Positions 47,849 through 59,527 of a DNA stretch of 64,000 nt are shown here, piece after piece (position 1 is the first letter of the stretch; the number at the start of each line of letters is the position of its first letter). The DNA comes from Chlorokybus atmophyticus. Its lineage: Eukaryota; Streptophyta; Chlorokybophyceae; Chlorokybales; Chlorokybaceae. The translations under genes were made by a program, and so were the position numbers. The notes under the pieces were generated by a model. That model saw nothing but the letters and a program-made list of their open reading frames with translations. It searched no databases and was not told the DNA's origin. Location: contig RHPI01002119.1 of assembly GCA_009103225.1 (NCBI GenBank), positions 1-64,000 of the forward strand. The letters run 5' to 3'.

Positions 47849-49600
47849 TCACTTGATGTAATCAGGAGAATCACACTCCTCGTACTACTCTGCCAGACTC
47901 TCCAGTATCTCTTTTGACTCGTCAACTTGTTCAAGTTCAAGCATGCTGAAGAGTGACATGAACAGGCATCGCATTCAGAACGGTAATTCTAAAACAGCGT
48001 ACAATGTGATCATGTTGCTGTACACACGCAGAAGCACACAAACAATCACAGCTTACCTCAAAGATGGGGTGTTTCTGGTAGTTGTCAAAGCAGACCTTTT
48101 TCCGTCGCAGCTTGTCGTATTGCGCAAGACACCATGTGAAAGGTGAGGTGTCGTGTGCTGGTATGGTTTGCAAGCATCAAGCCGCTCACCTGTCAACAGC
48201 AGCTGTATCTCTACAGTTACAGAACAACTACTCAGAATTAGCAGGAACCTGCATGTGTTGATTACCCTGTGCGACGACTGCACATACAGGGACTTGCGCG
48301 AAAGCGCCACCTGGATGCTTGCTGGTCCCCAGCTGATCAAACTCGCCAGCTTGCGCTCACGTATGCGCTGCAAGCTTTTGTGCACCTGCTAACAGGACAT
48401 GTGTTGAGGCGAGAGTGAAAGGTTACACCACGTTGTGTCCACAGAGGGTGAGGAGGTTGACGAAGGAAGTAGAGAATGCAGGTGTAAGCCATCGACTATC
48501 CACACAACCCAAACCTGAGTGGGGTCGACTTCTCCTTGCTACATCTCAATCCTCAATGATGTTGAGGACTGAGATGTAGCGCGCTTTGCTGGCCTCTATG
48601 CTCTTGGCTTGCATGGACACCATCGTGTTCTTGCTCTGCAGCAACCGCCTCATCACATCCAGCACTGTTGTTTTCCTCACAGACGCCCCCTGCATGATTG
48701 TGATCAGGAATAATGAGCCAATGCAACATGCGAGAATCAAGTGATAACAGCAACTCGTGTGCACACCTGTCGCTCGATAGTCAGCGGCGTGTACCCGGTC
48801 ATGAGGAAATGGCAGCGGGGTGTGGGGATGAGAAAGGCCACAAATCCCACGAGATCGTTGTTCAGGTAGCCGGGATAGCGCAGAGTGGTAGTGGAGGCAG
48901 CCATGACCGTGGACACTAAAGTGTTGGTCTGCGCAAATGTCGGGTTCTGAATGTGCAGCCTGTCCACAGCAATCCTGTTCAGAGCGGTGTTGTCAAGCAC
49001 AACAGTCGCGTCGCAGTTGAGCGCAAGCCTCTTCAGAGTCAGGAGCCAGTTGTAAGGCTGAACAACCACGTCGGAGGTCTCATTCTAGATATAGAACACC
49101 GAGTAGGTTTGCACGAGCTTCTTTGCGTAGCGCTCATTCAAGGACTTCAAGGATGTAAGAGCCCATTGCTGAGCCGGTGCCGCCCGCAATGAGGAGTGGC
49201 ACAACACAAAACCCTCCAGGGAGTCGCTGCTTCCGTCAGCCTCACGGTCGATCATGTCCATGATGTCCTCCTGCACAGTCTCACCCTGATGGTAGCCCGA
49301 AGCCCAGTTGTTGTTGCCCGCCCCACCACCATGCTCCGCAACGAATCTGTTCTCATGGTTGTAGAGGTTGCGGTACTCGCCGTTCTGTATGGAGCTTCAC
49401 CCTGGGCTCCAGGTCCAGCAACAGAGCTCTTGGGATGTAGTGCTCGTCATCAGCCTGGTAGAAGAACACGTCCTTCCTATCGCCGCCCCCACCCGCAGTA
49501 GCAAAGGCCTCCAAAATGCCCTCTTGGACATGCCGTGCTCAAGACACAGCTGCTCATTGCCGCACTGCCCCACTTGCAGCGTGATGATCTCTCGAGGCAT
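47849..49600 (-). pseudogene. Gamma-tubulin pseudogene, introns retained
   Basis: From the intact start (MPREIITLQVGQCGN) to the C-terminal SPDYIK, this minus-strand region parallels gamma-tubulin over its whole length. Lesions are many: loss of eight codons after QCGN; a frameshift after residue ~27; another before the NLYNHEN block; a compensated double frameshift that destroys the GGGTGSG nucleotide loop; an in-frame TAG before [12 protein letters not shown]; a foldback insertion creating a stop at 48538-48580; and a TAG near the C-terminus. Three introns with good GT-AG ends remain (48766-48690, 48514-48386, 48056-47946), so it arose by DNA duplication, not retrocopying. The best-preserved part is VVVQPYN to [10 protein letters not shown] (49075-48768). 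A working copy must exist elsewhere in a flagellate genome. Confidence 0.92.
48538..48580. repeat. 19-bp foldback inside gamma-tubulin pseudogene
   Basis: Arms 48538-48556 and 48562-48580 are reverse complements with one mismatch and a 5-nt loop. On the coding strand the first arm encodes the normal YISVLN segment; the second is its inverted copy and brings the stop codon. The inverted copy replaces sequence expected between the LNII and EVDPTQ blocks. Confidence 0.93.
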
Positions 49601-51946
49601 TTTGGCGTTGTGCCTTCAACACAGGTGTCGTTTTGGTATTTGCTTTGTTGGCTACACCCTGCGCATGCGCATACGGTAGAGTTGCGAGGCAACAATGGAC
49701 ACTGTGTCACCCTCGCACCATGTAAAGATTACTACAGCTCCTAAAGCATAACGCCCAAAGAAACCAAAACAAACACACGCGCACGCAGGCATGCATGCGC
49801 GAGGATGGGTGTGTGAGCTGTTAATGTTTTGCGCAATGGCGCGCACGCGCGCGCACTGTAGTTTTGTGTAGAGCATATGTGCAGCCACCAGAAACGCTTC
49901 AGGTGATGCGAGCTGCAAGTATACCATGTGTCCGCACGCAGCCAAACCTTATCCCTGAACAGTCAAAGTAAAAATGTCTTGGAACAATTGTCTAGCATGA
50001 AATACTTACAACAACTCAGTGTAATGTGCACAGCTGTTTTCGTCTGTTCAAGCAAGTATGTTGCGCTGAGTTGCGTACAGTACACTGACCAGCTCATGCA
50101 CATTCCTTCACGCACCAGGGCGCCAAACAATCAACGCCTTCCCATACACTTTTTGTAATGCTACTCTGGTGCGCAATAAGCAAGGAACCTGGCAGGAACC
50201 GCTTTTATACTACGCTTCTTGCTACCAACAAAAAGCACCCCGCCTACCTTCTACAATCTCGACCTGCCCACTATACCTTCGCCGCTGCCGCCAACGTCCC
50301 ACCCGACCGCAACAGCATGCACTAGCAGACAACGTTCTGGCGCCAAAACCCTAGCTATGTGAGTCGCACAGCCAGTAACTTGGGCCTACTGGCAGCCTGC
50401 TATGTGGTACGCCTGGCGAGGATGTGTGGGATCCAAAGCAGAAAGAAACGTCACTGGCACATTACTAGCAGTAACTCAATAACAGGTGATGCCCTACATG
50501 ATCAGTCGAGGTTGATTACCACCGGTGGTGGGTAAAGTCCACTGACCGATATGCTGCTGTTGCTTGTTCCTTGAACTCACTCGTTATGTGTTTGGTTGTT
50601 ATCTTGTGCCACACATGATGCATGATTATGAAGTCGACCATGTGCATAACCCAATGTTAATTGAATTTCAACCTTATCATATTGCGCATTGATTTCACAT
50701 TACTTTAAAAACTTTATAATAGCGTGTCACGGAAGGGCTTGCGCACTTAATGTCACCGGCGGCGTTGTTTTCGTGTTGAACACGAAGCAAGCACATGCTT
50801 GTTGTGATGTGATGGGTTAACCCACCGTGTAAAATTACACGCATATACATTACGTTGCATATCATTTTAAAAAGGGTGCAAACAAGGTGAACTCCCAAAT
50901 GTTCAATGAGTCGAAGCATACAACAACAAACGTAAAATATGGCCATTGCACAAAGATAATCTTGGTACTGCACAAAGTCGTACTTTCTTGGCACATGACA
51001 ATTATTGTCATGTCGAAAGTTGGAGCCATGTCGTAATTGCGTTGCAGAATATAAGCCGCTCATGCCGTAATTGCTTTGCACAATATGGTACGCACTGCCG
51101 CACGGTGTGCGAATATGATGTAAGGTTCAGCCAATATTTCTCTTTGAGTAACGTGTTTGGCGTCATCCCCCTTGCCGTCACCCCAACCTTTACATTTGCT
51201 CACATACGCTGCGCGGGGGTTAGGCGCTCAGGTGCATTTTGCAACCGCTGCAAGCTGTTTTGCCTATCTTTGCATGTACGCACATAGCTCGAGCCTTGTC
51301 ATAATTGGCAATGAATGCTTGCCGTGTTGTTTGTAATAACGATGCTTACGTCTGTTATCATGATGTGCCATGCTATGCCTAATGGCTCAGTTGCTCTACG
51401 GTATGTCTTAATGAGCATACCTTTCATTATAAGCGTAAGTGGTAGCGCTGCTGCAGTGTGGGGTAAACAACATGGTACACTATGGTTAACCACATCAGAT
51501 TGATGCGTAGCTTGCAGCCCTAATGTGTGTACATTGATTGGTGTTTGCATGGTCGTATGCATGAAAATGTTTTGTCAAAACTTCATTTACGTCCTATGCG
51601 CAATTGGGATGAGCGCACTACATATCATATGCAGTTCATTGTCAACGTACTACATATACTCAAACTATTGCAAGATACTATTCTTTTTACTAGCAACCAC
51701 ACAACACATCCGGTTTTGTGCGCTGCTTGCACCGCTTGTTTCATCTCCACCAACCTCTGCACCAGTTGGAGACCACAGCGCGCAGCAGCCCAACCTGCGG
51801 CGATGACATCAGGTGGAGGTCTGTTTTGGGTAAAAAAACAGGCTCAACGACACTACGAGTGCAGTGAGTGTGTTTTTGCCGCGGCTTCCCAACCTGCTTG
51901 GCGCAACACTTGGCCGCGGCGGACACCGCGGTGGGCCGACAAAGGG
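49601..51946. other. Intergenic region
   Basis: No gene is supported. Short open frames lack features. A CGCG-rich patch occurs near 49838-49856. The last ~420 bp are open in the frame of the following gene, including an earlier Met at 51803, and probably contain its 5' UTR and possibly the true start. Confidence 0.45.
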
Positions 51947-54458
51947 ATGGAAGCGACGGCGGCGGCGGCGACCATGGCGGTGTGCAGGCCCTTGCGGGCG
52001 ACCGCGGCGATGCCGTCCCTGGCTTCGCCGTCCGCGCACCCAGTCGCGCTGAGGCGCTCGGCGCTGTCGTGGCATCGCAGCCTCGCCCACTCCCGGGAGC
52101 GGGATCTCTTCCCCTGCCTCTTCGTGCCGCAGCGCTGTGGCGGCGGCGGAGACCACCCCCACCCCCAGCAGCACCGCCGCCTTCACGGCGTGGGGGTTGT
52201 GCGGGCGCAGGCCGCTGACGTAGCACCCTCCTCCCCGCCGGCAGCCGTGAATGGCGACGACACCCACGGCCATCACCTCAATGGGGAGGAGACCGTGCCG
52301 GAAACTCTGATTGGTTTCGACAATAATGGCATGCACCGCGCCTCCACTAAGTCAGTGCACGCAGGTGTGTATACTAACACTCCTGCAACTACACAGTTTT
52401 CTCATGCGCGCTGTGAGTACTTGTCCAATGCCGTGACTTTGCAATCACAGTGTGAGCTATCTTGGCACTTGTGTGGGGTGCTGCGATCGCCAACACACAG
52501 TGCTTCTTGTGTATGTTCTAGCGAAAAGGGGACAACAACGCATTGCATTGCACCTCAGCGCAGCATTTCACGCAGGTGAAAGGGCGGGGCGGCCGCGAGT
52601 GTCGGACTCGCTGACGACACCCATTGTTCAGACTGCTACTTACACGTTCAGGGATACAGCAGAGCTTGTCGCTTTCCAGGCAAGCACTTTCTTGCATTCA
52701 CACAGCAGCATGTAGTGCCTTTCATGTTAGTACCCTCTGCATGCATTGCACAGTGTGCACGAATGCATGGTATTAGCTCCATGCCTTTCTCCATGCCATG
52801 ATCCGTCAGTTTGGGGCTCCTGTTGTCATGGTACGGTATTAACCCACATCAATTGCGTTGAGCAAGTGTCAAGTAGCGACGTTGTTATGCAGTAACACTT
52901 GAGTCAAACCAAAAGGCATGGATATGGCTGGTCTGTCATTGGTATGATATTGAAGTCAGCTGAAAGGCCAATGCAAGCCAATTGTTGCAAGTGTGAAATG
53001 TCACAATTACCATGCAGTAACACATAGAGTCAAACCAAAAGGCAAGGCTATGGTGTGTCATTGGTGTGATAGTATATCAGCTGCAAGACTATGCAGAAAC
53101 AGTCGGACAAGTAGCCACGCACTTGAACATTCGCAAGACTTGTCCGAATGGTGCTTCAGTGTAGATTTATGGTCTGCAACTCAGCTTAGTACATTGAGGA
53201 CTCCATTGGTTGCGTGATACACCAGCATGCATGGCTTTGCAAGCCAGTGGTAGCCTGCTCAGCAGCAGGGTGAAGTGGCACACACATGTGGTGGCTGATG
53301 TGACTGTCTTGGGTTTGCACAGGAGGGTAGGTATGGCAGCTATGAGTACGGGCGCTACGGCAACCCCACTACACGAGCTGTTGAGGAGAAGATAAGTTCG
53401 CTCGAGGGCACAGAAGAGACGCTGTTGTCGGCGTCTGGCATGAATGCCGCGACAACCATGCTGGTGGCGCTCGTGCCTCCAGGTGGCCACATTATTACAA
53501 CTACCGACTGCTACAGACGCACTCGACAGTTCATTCAGCACTTTTTGGGCCCCAAGATGGGCATTACGTGCACTGTCATAGACCCCGCAGATCACTCTGC
53601 ACTCGAGGACGCTTTGGAGAAGCACAAGGTGTCGCTGTTCTTCTCCGAGTCCCCCACCAACCCATTTCTGCGCTGCATAGACATACCACGAGTGTCGGCC
53701 CTCTGCCATGCAGGTGGTGCACTCGTGTGCGTGGATGGCACATTTGCCACCCCTGTCAACCAGTCCGCAACTGCGCTTGGCGCTGATCTGGTCATTCACT
53801 CTGCAACTAAGTACCTTGCTGGTCACAATGATGTGCTGGGTGGCACTATAAGTGGCCCGGTGGAGGTTGTGAAGACCGTGCGGGCCATGCACAACGTGTT
53901 GGGCGGGGTGGTGGACCCGCATGCAGCATACATGATTCTGCGCGGGATGAAGACGCTGCACCTGCGCGTGTCCAGGCAGAATGCCACTGCCTTTGCACTG
54001 GCACGCTTCCTCGAGGCTCATCCCAAGGTGGAGCGTGTGCATTACCCAGGGTTGGAGAGCCACCCTGATCATGAAGTTGCCCGTCGCCAGATGACGGGCT
54101 TTGGCGGTGTGGTCAGTTTTCAGATTCTGGGCGACATGTGGAAGACTGCCAAGTTCATTGATTCTTTGCGGCTGCCGTATATCGCACCCTCTCTCGGCGG
54201 TGTGGAGTCTCTTGTTGAGCAGCCTGCCATCATTTCCTACTGGCAAGTGTCTGTGTTCTTTTCTCTGTTGGCCTTCACCTTGCCGCCTGCAAGCATTATG
54301 GGATGTGCACAGCATCTAACTGTCGAATCTGCAGGGATCAAGGTGCGGAGGTCCGAGCCAAATTGGGTATATTGGACAACCTTGTGCGCTTCAGTTGCGG
54401 CGTGGAAGACCCTGAGGACATCATTGCCGATGTCGAGCAGGCGCTTACCCAGATATAG
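51947..54458 (+). CDS. Cystathionine gamma-synthase, plastid
   Basis: Four exons, 51947-52364, 52576-52679, 53323-54242, 54335-54458, give 521 aa in phase. The enzyme joins O-phosphohomoserine (plants) and cysteine to cystathionine in plastid methionine synthesis, using PLP. The ~135-residue N-terminus is Ala/Arg/Pro-rich, a chloroplast transit region. The catalytic part begins SVHAGERAGRP, continues EYGRYGNPTT, GGHIITTTDCYRRTR, FFSESPTNPFLRC, DGTFATPVNQ, and has the PLP lysine in HSATKYLAGHNDVLGG (about residue 337), then GLESHPDH, MTGFGGVVSF and SLGGVESLVEQPAIISYW, ending LVRFSCGVEDPEDIIADVE. These follow plant CGS more closely than cystathionine lyases. Introns 2 and 3 both begin with GC (CAG/GCAAGC and CTG/GCAAGT); phase leaves no GT alternative. 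The land-plant MTO1 autoregulatory motif is not recognisable. An upstream in-frame Met at 51803 would add 48 residues. Confidence 0.93.
52860..53110. repeat. Tandem 125-bp duplication in CGS intron 2
   Basis: The block TGCAGTAACAC...GAGTCAAACCAAAAGGCA starts at 52888 and again at 53013, period 125 bp, and similarity extends on both sides (CAAGTGT upstream, TCATTGGT and CAGCTG downstream). Copies are diverged by small indels. Confidence 0.85.
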
Positions 54459-56460
54459 CGCTAACACCACAGATATGGCAGCGGTTGCTAGGGTTGATCT
54501 TGTGGGTGTGGCCACGCCGTCGAGGTTTGCCTCCCCTTCTTATCTGGTAGGGTTTTGCATCACTGGTTGCGTATGGTATTGAGTGATAGGCGTAGCAGGA
54601 GGTTGCTGCGAGGTTCATTTGCGTGGCAGTGAAGTGTTGCCACGCTTGTGACACACGTCAATCGTCTGTGTTATGTACAAAAGAGATACTGCTTGCTAGG
54701 TCAAAGCGGTTTGCTCCACGCACTCCGTGGTTATTGCCATGCTGCAGAACTCCGGCAGAATGCATCTGTTTGTAATTTTGGAGGGTGTACTGGGTGCTCT
54801 ATTATATTGAACGTGGTCGCTGGTCAGATTGGTTACTTGACAGTGTCAAGTTGACACTAATACTTTGCATCATGTGCTATGCATTCGTATAGCCCAGTGT
54901 TGCTGACATAGGGGTGATGCTTCGCAGTCCATCAAACACGCATGCCATCGTCCTTGCAAGTTGCTCTGCTCGGCAAGGGCCTGACCGTCTTTGTCTGTTA
55001 TGCGTGTACTTTATTAAGTGGATCGAGTTGTTGTTGAACTCAACCACTTATAGATAGCCCTTGATGTAATTGGGTACAACATTAATTGCAAAGTTCTGAA
55101 ATGCAGCTGTCGGGTGTAAATAGATTGTTGGTCACTAACAGTTGAATGTCCCCATCGATGACAGGCCATGCTGAAATTACGCACAACTTTTCCCAATGTG
55201 AAGCTACTTTGTGTGGCACAACAGTACTGACACATGGTATGATGGTATTACTTGCGTACAAAGCATACATGTTGCGAAATATGTGCGAGCCATGCGACAA
55301 AGCATACACACGCAAGTTGGATGCAATGATGTGGACTTACAAAGCGCTCTACATGCGCATGCACTGCATGATGGTAGCGAAGTTAAAACAGATTTTCTGA
55401 TGAAAGTTTGCGGCCAGGTTAAAACTGCTTTAGCATCGATGCTTTTATTGATCTTGTTGCTATAACAATAAATGGACAAATTATTATTACTATTATTAAA
55501 AACGAATTGCCAATGAGGAACGCGCATGAACTTTTCGTGAGTGTGCAATATAACCATGGAGTCTGCGAATTAAAGTTGCAAAAAATAGTGGTCATGACAT
55601 TGACAGCTATTCATTTGAGCAACTATATAAATTGGGCATATATTGACGCTCTACTTAACAATACACATTAATGCATGTGTTGACTCTATGTGTATTTTAC
55701 AGGACCTTATCACTAGCTTATAGCTACAAGAGTCGCTGCCATGAGTGAATGTACATCGCATACATGCATCCCATATGATATCCACATGAACACATTTGGT
55801 AAAATAGAGGGGCCCCCAGTAACATCCATACACAGCATGACATTGCGCAAGCAGCAGCGACAAGCATCAAATCTAATACAACTACCCCAATGCTAAGGGG
55901 GCCTAGAACCATGTGCAAAGCAGGCTGGTTGGGGCAGGAGAGGCTGTACCTGCAGAGCAGAGCAGAGGTTAGCCCCGTTTGTGGAAAGTTGCAATTGTCA
56001 GATATGTTTATTCTTTCTCTGTCACTTATGCATCGTTGTGTCTACTTGTATTCGGGCCTTTAAAGAATCCTATGTGTATTTTATCCAGAATAGATGTTTA
56101 CTGTGATTATCATAAGTCTTCTTATGCTTTGACATATCAAGATTGGTGATAGCAATGGATCAGTTGCAACAAGCTCCTTATCCAGCAGCTGGTCACTGGC
56201 GTGTATTACCTACGATCGGGTTGTAAGCTTATAGCAGTGTTGGCATTTGTGTGGTCTCAAGTGCGGAGTCCCAGGCAGGCGGTATGCCAATATGCTAATA
56301 TGCTAATACGCACAGATCCCAGAGATCCCGCATTTTATCCTGATCTCTACCGGCTAAAAACACGTCCCCCGTCGAAGTACTGACGTGGCCGCTCCAAGCA
56401 ACGGCTAGCGTCAGTGCGAGCACCGTGCTGCGCTGAGCAGTGCACTGCACAGCCTTCACC
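54459..56460. other. Intergenic region
   Basis: About 2 kb, AT-richer toward 55000-56200, no gene supported. A 16-bp word GTCGCTGCCATGAGTG near 55732 recurs near 58638, and nearby AAGGGG-CTAG words are loosely shared, which may mark two old copies of a dispersed repeat. Confidence 0.45.
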
Positions 56461-57163
56461 ATGTCGGCGGCGACGGCAACCACGCCTCTGGCGCTGCTGC
56501 GCGTGCCAACGGCAAGCAAGTCTCGTGCAGGGCGGACTATCAGCAAGCCTTCCACAGCCCTGCCTGGACTCGGTTCCGTCGCCGTCCTGCCCGCCAGGCT
56601 CCCCCGCCGCCGCCTGGCCGTCCGCGCCTCTGCTGAAGGCGGGGACGCACAGGAGGAGCAGAAGAAGGAGGAGCCCGCCCGCAAGCCAGCGGTACGCTAG
56701 CGTCGGCGTCATGTGGCGCCGGTGTCATGTTGTGTCCAGTACTGCTTGTCTGCGTTGCATTGCGTCATTGTCTCAAGCTTGGTGCCGGTGAGCCTATGTT
56801 TGAACTCATGCATTGCAGGCTAGCTTGCACAGCGCCGCCCTATTGTTCAGTGGGCAACCGGTAGTGTCTCGCGCATGTTGTGCATGTTAAGCTGACTTTC
56901 AGCCGCATTGACTACAATGCCTTGTGCATTGCCCCACCCACCAGTATGCTGGCACAAATTTGTCTCATTGGGCACATGGCACATTGCAGGGGATGTCCAA
57001 GGAGATGCAGGACAAGCTGAGGCAGGAGTACTTGGGCCTGGGCGGGGCGCCCAACGTGAAGATGTCGTCCAACTACTTCCTCTGGATCAGCATTGTCATT
57101 GGGGCACTCGCCATCGCCTTCTGGCTCCAGACTGGTGGCGGTGGTGGAGGCTATGGGTACTAA
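56461..57163 (+). CDS. Plastid-targeted single-span membrane protein
   Basis: Two exons, 56461-56691 and 56990-57163, phase 0, give 134 aa. Residues 1-~52 are a typical chloroplast transit peptide (MSAATATTPLALLRV, many Arg/Ser, then PRRRLAVRASA as likely cleavage region). An acidic Glu/Lys linker follows, then a helix (SKEMQDKLRQEYLGLGGAPN), and one hydrophobic span (NYFLWISIVIGALAIAFWLQ) before a glycine tail ending GYGY. The span near the C-terminus suggests a thylakoid or envelope anchor with the helix on one side. I think similar small proteins exist in green plants but cannot name the family. The frame opens 7 codons upstream at 56440; the second Met was chosen because it begins the transit-like run. 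Confidence 0.85.
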
Positions 57164-59415
57164 CTTTGCACCCACCAGGCCGTTTTGTACATTGCGTCGG
57201 TATTAATTTGTACCAAGCAGTTGAGTACATGCATGATGTACAACTCGTCATGCAAGCATGTAGTTACCATAACAAAACATGCCGCACCATGCATATTGTA
57301 GTGAAGAAGTCAGACTTCTATGGGGCGCCCCCTATCTACCCAACATGAATTAAGAGCAGCTGTGATGCTATAGAGTTAAGTGGCGTGCAAGTGCAAGTGA
57401 GTGACTTGATTTGCTCCTGAGACATTCTTATGGTAGTCTCCCTTGGGCCGTATCACAAGACTGCAAGCCGTGTGTGTAAACTGCACGGCCCGTGTGTGTA
57501 AAATGTATTATTGCTGCTAGTGTTATCATCTCGATTTGCGTATTACTTCTGCATCTATGCTGGCTTGGTTATGCACAAGCGATATTGTCTTGCTCAAAAA
57601 ATGTCATTATTGTTTGTAAATGGGGTGCTCTGAATGTACACCTGCTCATGACACATCTAATGAAGTCATCATTAGCATGCACTCTTAATCATGCATGTTG
57701 TTGCCACTAACATGTTCAAGTATATAGCTTATTGTAATTGTTGCCTTTGTGCTCATGTTAGCTTGTGCTTTTCAATGGTACAAGGTCTTGACAAGATGTG
57801 ATGAGCACAACTCATCACTCATTTCACAAATGTTTAAACGCAAAGTGGTGACACGGCACCTTTGTGCTATTGTTTAAGATGGAAATGAGTAAAGCAAAGT
57901 GTTGAGACTTTGCATACATGCCATATTGTAAAGTAAGCATTAACAGCTATGCAGCATGCAAAACAATGAAGCCAGCATAATAGCAGAGTAGCAACTTCTT
58001 ACAAATACAACATCAATTTGCCCGGGTTGCTATATGCTTTGCCTGCCCCCTACCTTGTGCTGGTAGTTAACTTTAGCAGATCTGTCCCAACTGCCACTGC
58101 CTGCTGCTTGCACGCACATATGTTGCAGCCCCCTCAGTGTAGCTAGCTAGCTGTGTGTTGCTGGTTGTGGTGTATTTATTGCTTGTATTGTTGTTGCGTT
58201 GCTTCTTGGCCCCTGTGCTATACCCTATGATATGTGCAAATGCATCTGGCAGTGGCAAGTATAACCGCAGGATGTGTTGAAGTGTATCATAATACCATAG
58301 AAATTATTAAGGTAATACTTTCAATGCGCAATATCTTACTGCAATCAGTTAGCAATACAGATGTAATCAACACCTCTGAAATGAGATACTCATTACGGAT
58401 TTATTATTCACTTGTGTGCGAATTGATCAATTGCAAATGTTGTGATAATTAATAATCAATTGACGTCAGGGTTGTTACACGTTTTGATATAACAGCATTT
58501 GTGAACAACATTCTTGTAAACATAAATGCTTGCACTAGTTTAGCCGTTGCTGGTAATCTAAAATCTTTTTATTTAATGTAATAGCAACTTATGCGTAACC
58601 TGAGGGGTCATTAACCATTCGGCCACGGTAGTAAGGGTCGCTGCCATGAGTGGTGCAACATGCCTCATTTATATCATGCATGGAATGAGATGGTCCACCC
58701 ACAACGTATACTTGAAGTCTTTAATGACAATAATGTGTAGCCAAAATTTGAGTGCCGTCGCTCACATATACATGGCGTAGGCATGGGATGCAACAATATA
58801 TTATCATATCCTACTCCCTTGTGATTATATAGTGGAGTAACGGGGTTATTGACGCATAGCAACAAGCCACGAGCAAAACACATGACATAAGTATTGTTGG
58901 CAGCAAGCAAGGCTTGATCGGCAATATCAATGCATTAATGCATCAAGGCCAAGCTATAAGGGGCTAGCTCCTATGTGTGTGCAATGCACAGATTGACGCA
59001 CCTATTGTAGTAAACGCTTGGAAGTGCTGTTGTGAAAGCAAATTTATGTAAACGTACATGTACATCATCTTCAATTCATCATGCGAAGTGCCAGTGTTAC
59101 ACCAAACATCAAACATGCCTCACACAAGTATAATCATTCTTCAGCAAGGTTCCTCACTTTCGATGTTTCACAACAGATCAATAACGAAGTTTTTCACATG
59201 AACTCAACAATACACACTACAAACCATCAGTAATAGTCCATCACACATCTTGTGTTGAATCTGGTGGTGTGTCGTACATGCCCCTCAACACCAATAATGG
59301 TGGTGTTTGGAGGATTATGCTATAAGGGGCAGATATACCGTATTTGTGCGCATACCCCCCCCCCTCTAGTACAACAACTCCATTGATTTCTAGGGGGGGG
59401 GGGGGGGGGGGGGGG
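57164..59415. other. Intergenic region ending in homopolymers
   Basis: No gene supported over 2.2 kb. An imperfect palindrome around CAACACCAATAATGGTGGTG is at 59286-59310. A run of 10 C (59355-59364) and a run of 23 G (59393-59415) precede the gap. Confidence 0.5.
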
Positions 59416-59491
59416 NNNNNNNNNNNNNNNNNNNNNNNNNNNNNNNNNNNNNNNNNNNNNNNNNNNNNNNNNNNNNNNNNNNNNNNNNNNN
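59416..59491. other. Assembly gap in poly-G
   Basis: Seventy-six N, with 23 G on the left (59393-59415) and 24 G on the right (59497-59520). The true sequence is probably a longer G tract or a G-rich satellite that could not be read through. Confidence 0.98.
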
Positions 59492-59527
59492 TTTGTGGGG
59501 GGGGGGGGGGGGGGGGGGGGCTTTGTT

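Noticed and set aside
47849-49600. Functional gamma-tubulin gene
   Set aside because: Multiple stops, frameshifts and loss of the nucleotide-binding loop cannot be removed by alternative splicing.
53167-54315. 382-codon open frame on the minus strand over CGS
   Set aside because: Antisense shadow of CGS exon 3, which has family motifs and PLP lysine on the plus strand.
55730-58990. Pair of MITE-like copies near 55730 and 58640
   Set aside because: Only a 16-bp word and loosely similar flanks are shared, and no terminal inverted repeats or target duplications could be defined.
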